Shown in pieces: positions 58,222 through 64,000 of a stretch of 64,000 bases of DNA. This DNA comes from Eucommia ulmoides (lineage: Eukaryota; Streptophyta; Magnoliopsida; Garryales; Eucommiaceae). Made by a program: the position numbers and the translations under genes. Under the pieces are notes generated by a model. It was given only the letters and a program-made list of their open reading frames with translations, had not been told where the DNA came from and did not search any database. Position 1 is the first letter of the stretch. Each line of letters starts with the position of its first letter. The stretch is taken from positions 17,629,577 through 17,693,576 of the forward strand of contig CM028338.1 in the NCBI GenBank assembly GCA_016647705.1, in the 5' to 3' direction.

Positions 58222-59931
58222 TAGTAGCGAATTTATTTTGCTACACACTATAAGTGTATGGGTCAAGTTTTAATAGTATAGGGTGAGTAGAGTGTCGTAT
58301 CAATAGGGATTGGTTTAAATCATTGCTAAGTACCGCGATTATCATAACCCAACTTTATTTAGGCAACAAAATTTTAGGTTTATAAAAATAAAACTAAAAC
58401 AAATATAAAAGCAAAAACAAAATAAAATATGGATTTCCTATGCACAATTGTTCTAGGGGCTTGATTTCATCTCGTTATTCCAATATCATCCTATTAAGCA
58501 ATTGTTAGTCAATTCCTATCATTCAATAATCAAGGTCACTCGTGCTCCCTTACTACCTATCCCGAGTGTCAAGTGAGAAAATATGCAAACACTTCAATAC
58601 TGATATCCTTATCTAATATTTAGGTGAGAACATTTGTTATGCCCCAACTTTATTGATTATCCAATCTTTAATAATCTCCTGATCTATTAAAACTTACATT
58701 GTGCTCAACCTAAGTCCGAACCCGAAATTACTTCTCCCGAGTGTCAAATCTCAAGTTCTCAAATCAACCAAGATATCATATGAGAGCATGAAATGTAAGC
58801 ATTAGTAAGGCAAACACAATTGAATAGAGAATTTAGTTGATAAATCTAGAACTTGATTACCTCCCGATCTCACAAGATCCTAAATTCCCAACTTGATTAC
58901 CTAAGTGTTGATCCTTCCTGGACTCACAACAACCTAAATTATGCACTCTCAATTCTGGTCACGAACTCAATCTCTCTCGAGCAAAAAATCCACAACTTAA
59001 AATCATCTAACTCATTGGCCACACAAATCAAACGCATTAAATATAGAGAGGCATAAAATGAAATTAAAAGTAACAATTAACAAAATATTTAAAACATGGT
59101 TCAAAAAAGATTATGTGAAGCCCTAGATTTAGTGATTAACTCAACATAACTAAATCCATAACTAATACTTTAAAGAAATCCATAAATGTAAAATAACAAG
59201 TATAAATTCAAGAAAGATTAGGGTGAGAGAAAGAAAGAGAAAACTCTTTTGTGGAGATGAGCTTTAAGTCTTCAACTCTTCAAAAAATTTCACTCCAAGT
59301 TTCCTCTCTAGCATTTTTGTACCTCCAATGGTGTTTTTCTCTCCAATTTTGCCTCAAATCACCACACCATGGGATGTTTTATCAACCAAAATTGCCACCC
59401 CCTAGGGTTTGAGGCATAACGTGGTATATATAGGGCTTCAAGGTAGGTTTTTTCGAGTTGCAAGCTACAGAAGTATGCTGGAGCAAAGTTGGGAGAGTTG
59501 CAGTGCTCCTTTCAGGCAGGGAACACTAACGGGAGGGCGCTGCAACAAAGAAAAAGCTTGTTACAGTGCACTTTGTGCAGTACCAACATATGTTTGTAAT
59601 TTGGCCATAATTTTCTCGTCCGAACTCTGATTGAGGTGATTCAAAATGATATGAAAAGATAAATTAGAGATATACAACTTCCAAGTTCTGAGGTTTTCGA
59701 AAATTAGATTTCATCATGGTCAAAATTGGCCTTGACGTTACTGCAATTGTACTACTAAGGAACCATTCCAACCCAATTCACTTCACTTTACCATATTTTT
59801 TCTTTTCACCCAATTATTTGTGATTCTTATAAAACAACACAAAAATACATCAAATTAACAAAAATGATTGAAAACTCAAAAATAATTGAATCTAAAAGCA
59901 TTTGATTTGTTGGTAAATAAATCACTCATCA
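58222..59931 (-). mobile_element. Tat-like solo LTR (J), 1710 bp, TSD CCAAG
   Basis: Read on the minus strand it starts TGATGAGTGATTTATTTACC (59931) and ends TTCGCTACTA (58222). CCAAG flanks it at 58217-58221 and 59932-59936. It is closest to the A-type LTRs at both ends. No PBS or internal region follows, so it is a solo LTR. Minus-strand TATATATA lies at 59425-59432 and palindrome-like GCAGTGC/GCGCTGC motifs at about 59475-59580. Confidence 0.85.
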
Positions 59932-59936
59932 CCAAG

Positions 59937-60166
59937 GTACGTAGGAAAGCCAAGCAGGTCCAATCGAATCGGAGAGGTGTCAAATTTAGGACATTTTCTC
60001 AACCCTGTATCAAGCTACATCTTTGGAGAAGTCCTTTGACTTTCTTAGGAAAACCATTCTCGCTCCCTTTGTTATTCAAACAACAAGAGATGCCTATGTA
60101 GTAACTACGCTTGACCTTATCCTGGAAACCTGCTAAGGTACATAGGAAACCTATTGAGTTTTGGTT
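59937..60166. other. Tat/Ogre-type 3' region fragment (left of hAT element)
   Basis: GGTACGTAGGAAAGCC and GGTACATAGGAAACCTATTGA resemble the 'GATACGTAGGCAACCC' motif of the repeats at 62627-63960, so this and the right end of the window probably belong to one older element. Confidence 0.4.
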
Positions 60167-60961
60167 AGGGCTGTGTAAATAAACCGATAGGACGACCCTC
60201 CCTAACACACCGAACTAGCCTGGCCTGAAATTTTTGGGCCTTTGATCCTTTTTGTTCAGATCGGGTAACACCAGATCCGAAAACTATAAGCCCACGGTCG
60301 GTGGTCAGATTCTTTTTCCATTACCCGCAATACACCTGACCCGAAGGGAACCAACGTAATAAATAGGCTATACGCCTCTATCACACGTTTTAGGATTTCT
60401 TATTTTTATAGGAGCGGTTGTTTGAAATCCAATGGACGATCATTTCTTTCTTCGTTTTGTCTTGATTTGGCCGTTCATTTTCTCTCATCTTCATCTCGAT
60501 TTCCTCTCTTCTTCATTTTGTTTCGTTTTCTGAAAAACTGATGGACCTACAGTGAAAGACAAAAATGGGAACGGTAGAGACAATCAATGACGGTGATTTT
60601 GTTTCTGTTTTGTCTGTGACGATGAGAGACAGAAACAGAGGTGATAATCATGGACCGATGGTGAGTTCGATTTGTTCTTTGAGGTTGATGTTTAGTAGTA
60701 CAATTTTTTATCTTCGATTTTGATTTCTGCTTTTATTAGGGTTTCGTTTGATTTCTGTATTGATTAGAGAATTGGTTAGCCCAAACCCGACCCTCAACCT
60801 GAGCACCCAACCTTTAAACCCAACACCTGTCGAACCCGAGAATGATCAGATTTTGCTGTCCAACGGTCGGCCGGCGGGTCGCAGTTTTTTCCACTCGACA
60901 AGGTCGGGTCAGGTGGCATGTTAGGACCATACTGGCAGGTTAGGACCCGTGCACACCCCTA
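60167..60961. mobile_element. hAT-like non-autonomous element, 795 bp
   Basis: The ends are TAGGGCTGTGTAAAT and, inverted, TAGGGGTGTGCACGG. The flanks GTTTTGGT (60159-60166) and GTTTCGCT (60962-60969) match at 6 of 8 positions, consistent with a decayed 8-bp duplication. GC-rich GGTCGGG/CCCGACC motifs lie in both subterminal parts. No transposase frame. Confidence 0.65.
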
Positions 60962-60969
60962 GTTTCGCT

Positions 60970-62600
60970 CATCCAATTGTAGGAACCCCAGCCATAGGCT
61001 GGAGCATGTTTTCATAGTTACTATCATCGTCCATGGATTTGACCAAATAAAATCCAGTGTACGAAGGGTCTAAATTCACAACTTCACTCCATAGGTAAAA
61101 ATAACAAACAAATAAAAAGTAAAAAAAAAAAATATAACAGGGGATGTTGGTCACTTTGATGTTATCCAATGAAGTTCTTAAGTTAATCTAAAGGCAGAAA
61201 TTCCAAAAGAGAAATCGAAGTAATTGACTGGAAACTCGAAATGCTTCGGGTTTAGAAGGAATGAAGGTCGAAAACTACTAGAAATCTAGAAAACTCCGAT
61301 AAGTGACTGAGTCCACGAAATATACTATGGTTAGGCAAATACTTGTGTAGTAATTTATAACTTTTGATTATCTACGTGTTGTTTTTCTGTTATAACAACA
61401 TTTCAATACAAATAGTGGAAAGAACAAACGACAAAAAACAAGGGGAAAAAGCGCGAGAAAATTAGAATATCACTCTATGAAACACATTTGTTCTGAAGAG
61501 GTCTGCTATCTTTACTCTTTTATAAGCAGAGCCTTAAAGGTCAACACCACCACTAAGCCTCGATCCTTGATTCTGAGACTAAACTTCAATATAGCTAGTT
61601 GTAGATTAGGAAGTCTATCATGCCTTCGCGGTAACTCTTGATTTCGATAACAAAAGTCGATTTCGGAACAAACTTGGTACACACGTAGTCATCACTAAAT
61701 CAATAGTAAACAAAATATCAAAGCCCGATGATATCACCATTAAACCAATAACATATCAAATCCCAATACCCTATTTGAATCTTGTGACCAAGACTTCACT
61801 AAAAGGCCATAGGCCTACAAAACCATCATCCACCATAGAAAACTTGGATTTTGGTATGAAAAGTCAATTTTAAGACAAGTTTGGTATATTATGGAGATTG
61901 TTGCTTGGATGGAGCTTTCAGCTAAAAGAAAAGGGCCCCGATAGATGATGATTTTCCAGCTTCCGAGAAGAGAAGTCAGCTTACACCATTCAAGCGACAA
62001 AACCAATAAAGGGAGACAAGGGTTTCTTTTTCTTCCAACATTAATTTTAATCTTAAAATATAGGAAAACATACATGGGCTGTTTAAATATTGACATTCAA
62101 AATATTCGAAGAGATGACCAAATAGGAAAGAAGAGGTTTACCATCTGAGTCCAACAATTGATCTACAAGCTTTTGCACCACAGGGAAATCATTTTGCAAA
62201 TTCTGTCTAGACTATATGACAAACTAAATAGCCTGGGTGTTGCACCAATAGGAGAATCCTAGGCTTGGTTTCTTTTTATGAAATCTTTTCAGTTGCCACA
62301 GATAATACCCCGGCGAGCATGTTTAGGGATTCACAACAATTATCCTCGAATTTATTTTTTATCACCTCTGACAAAAGCGAGATGAATTGAATTAGCTTCT
62401 CTTACAGTGGCTAATCAATCTTCTCCCCTGCCCTCAAGCTGGGGCATATTTTATACCAGTTACATTCTTGGTCTCACGATAAGAGGTGTTGGATTAGATT
62501 CTCCAGTTAGAGATTGGGGCACATTTCACCTTGTTTAGGATTTCCCTATGGAAATCTGCATTTGTTTCTATCCTAGGACGTAGATTGGGATGCCTTAACA
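60970..62600. other. Non-coding sequence, probably Tat/Ogre 3' untranslated region
   Basis: Short frames (60969-61169, 61815-62148) lack known motifs. 'AGCTGGGGCATATTTTATA'-type motifs at 62440-62455 recur at 63308-63320 and 63360-63372, linking this part to the repeat region to its right. Confidence 0.35.
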
Positions 62601-62626
62601 AATTGAGTCATCTTGAAACAACATAA

Positions 62627-63960
62627 ACTACGTTTCGACGTGATTTCCTGTGAAAGCAAGGTTGCGCAGGCTTTTCACGCAGGCAACCCTTGTGGGTTGA
62701 GTTGACAACCTAAAAGAAATAAAATTATCTCAACATAAACTACATTTTAACTTGATTCCCAGTAAAAACAGGGATATGTAGAAAACCCTTGTGGGTTAGG
62801 TCGACAACCTAAAAAAATCAAATTCATCTCAGACATGAACTACATTTCAACCTGATTCTCTGTGAAAACAGATATAGGTAGGCAACCCTTGTGTGTTTGG
62901 TTGACAACCTAAAAGAAATAAAATTAAACCTAAGCATGAACTACGTTTTGACCTAATTCCGAGTGAAAACAGGGATACGTTGGTAACCCTCATGGGTTCG
63001 ATCATCAATTAAAAAAGTAAAATCATCATAGCGAGGGCCGAACTACGTTTCAACCTAATTCCTGACCTAGAAAATCAAGACGCGTAGATAACCTAGGTAG
63101 GTTTCGGTCGTCTGACGATCATTGTCTGAAACAATGACATGACATGATTTTTAAAATAAAAGACAAAAGCAACCCAACAAGGTTTTCAGTCTCAATCGGA
63201 TATTAAAAATCACACACTTAGTTTGGGATATGTAGGCAGCCCTTATAGGTTCCTTCGTATTTTCTCGAATTCCCAGGATTTATTCTTCACCCCAGCTAGG
63301 GCTGGGGCACATTATATCAAATTGCTCCATTGAGATTCTTTGATAAGATTCGCCCCAACTTGGGCTGGGGAAAATTTAAAAAATTGTGATCTACATTCCC
63401 TAAATGGTAAGTACCACAGAGCCCCAGTCTCCAACTAGTGTACATTTTATTCGAGGTAATGTCTTTCAGGAAGTCTTCTAGTTCTCGTCGACAGTCCTAA
63501 GTGGGATGTAGAGTTTCCCAGAGAGTTTCTTAGGTGAGAATCCTCTTAGTCATTTTCAATCATGCATTGATATGGCGACCACGGAATCAGTTTCTCTAAC
63601 CAAGAACCTTTCCTACCAAATATTGATTTACGTTAAGTGTTAGAACTACATTTGACTTAATTTTTAGCTATCCTAAGATATGTAGGAAACCCATGCGGGT
63701 TCGGTCAAAACTAAATCTTAAACTACATTGTGGCCTGATTCTTAGCTAGTCTAAGATACGTAGGCACCCCGATGGGGTTCAGTCAATCAAGGTTGAAATA
63801 AACAAATAAATGAATGTCCCAAACTACGTTGTAGCCTTATTCTTAGTTATTCTAAGATACGTAGGCGCCCCAATGGGGGTTTGGTCAAACAAGGTTAAAA
63901 TAAATAAATGTTTAATTTACATTTAAAAAAATGGATCCTTGTGAAAACTTTGGTGAGAAC
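62627..63960. repeat. Tandem repeats of about 101 bp (Tat/Ogre-type 3' region)
   Basis: ACTACGTTT(C/G)(A/G)ACCTGATTCC starts units at 62627, 62739, 62839, 62940 and 63042 (spacings 112, 100, 101, 102). After a diverged stretch further units start at 63645, 63722 and 63823. Each has GGGATACGTAGGCAACCC...GGGTTCGGTCGACAACC. I recognise this motif series from the 3' part of Tat-lineage elements; the LTR lies beyond the window. Confidence 0.65.
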
Positions 63961-64000
63961 CATTGTTTATCGGTTTCAGTCTCAAACTGAGAAGAAACTC

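Overview
This is plant nuclear DNA, AT-rich and made almost entirely of transposable elements. Four signs point to a plant. (1) LTR retrotransposons carry a primer-binding site for tRNA-Asp, TGGCGCCRTTRYCGGGGA, typical of the Ty3/gypsy Tat/Athila/Ogre group. (2) There are SIRE-like Ty1/copia remnants with gag and DSGCSxHMTG-type motifs. (3) A plant L1-type LINE has a DUF4283/zinc-knuckle ORF1 and endonuclease, RT, zf-RVT and RNase H parts in ORF2. (4) There are hAT-like and PIF/Harbinger-like non-autonomous DNA elements. I found no intact host gene, no rRNA or tRNA gene and no CRISPR array. Nesting depth, solo LTRs and a satellite remnant suggest heterochromatin, perhaps pericentromeric. The species cannot be named from this window.

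Layout. 1-6694: two Tat-like internal regions and two LTRs in the order int-LTR-int-LTR (element A). 6695-14707: a chain of hairpins, two MITE-type elements, a hAT-like element and low-complexity AT-rich DNA with scattered GTGGATATCCAC motifs. 14713-17236: SIRE-like solo LTR (D), inserted in what looks like an older LTR. 18447-19441: an approximately 166-bp tandem satellite, cut by Tat-like element B (19442-27391), which itself contains SIRE-like solo LTR C (22805-25211). 28073-30547: an open frame of about 86 codons split by SIRE-like solo LTR E. 31431-31835: a minisatellite. 31836-41847: broken LTR pieces plus Tat-like element H (33077-40306), nested in a SIRE-like LTR. 41848-45393: an internally deleted minus-strand SIRE-like element (F). 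45394-56718: a decayed LINE with Tat-like element I (48232-53533) inserted in ORF2. 58222-59931: minus-strand Tat-like solo LTR (J). 60167-60961: a second hAT-like element. From about 61000 to the end: 3' untranslated-type DNA of another Tat/Ogre-like element with tandem repeats of about 101 bp.

Insertions with target-site duplications give a relative order: C is younger than B, B is younger than the satellite, H is younger than SIRE LTR G, and I is younger than the LINE. The Tat-like elements are non-autonomous: they keep fragments of gag or of a 'putative plant transposon protein' ORF but no recognisable pol. Their PBS, conserved hairpins and polypurine tracts suggest they were mobilised by an autonomous relative.

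The most interesting signals are not coding. The LTRs of several Tat-like subfamilies carry clusters of short GC-rich palindromes just upstream of the TATA box, each subfamily with its own core. The unrelated SIRE-like LTRs carry an analogous GTCGAC cluster upstream of their TATA box. The Tat-like internal regions share a stem-loop whose pairing is kept by compensatory and G-U changes and which abuts a splice-donor-like AGGTA.
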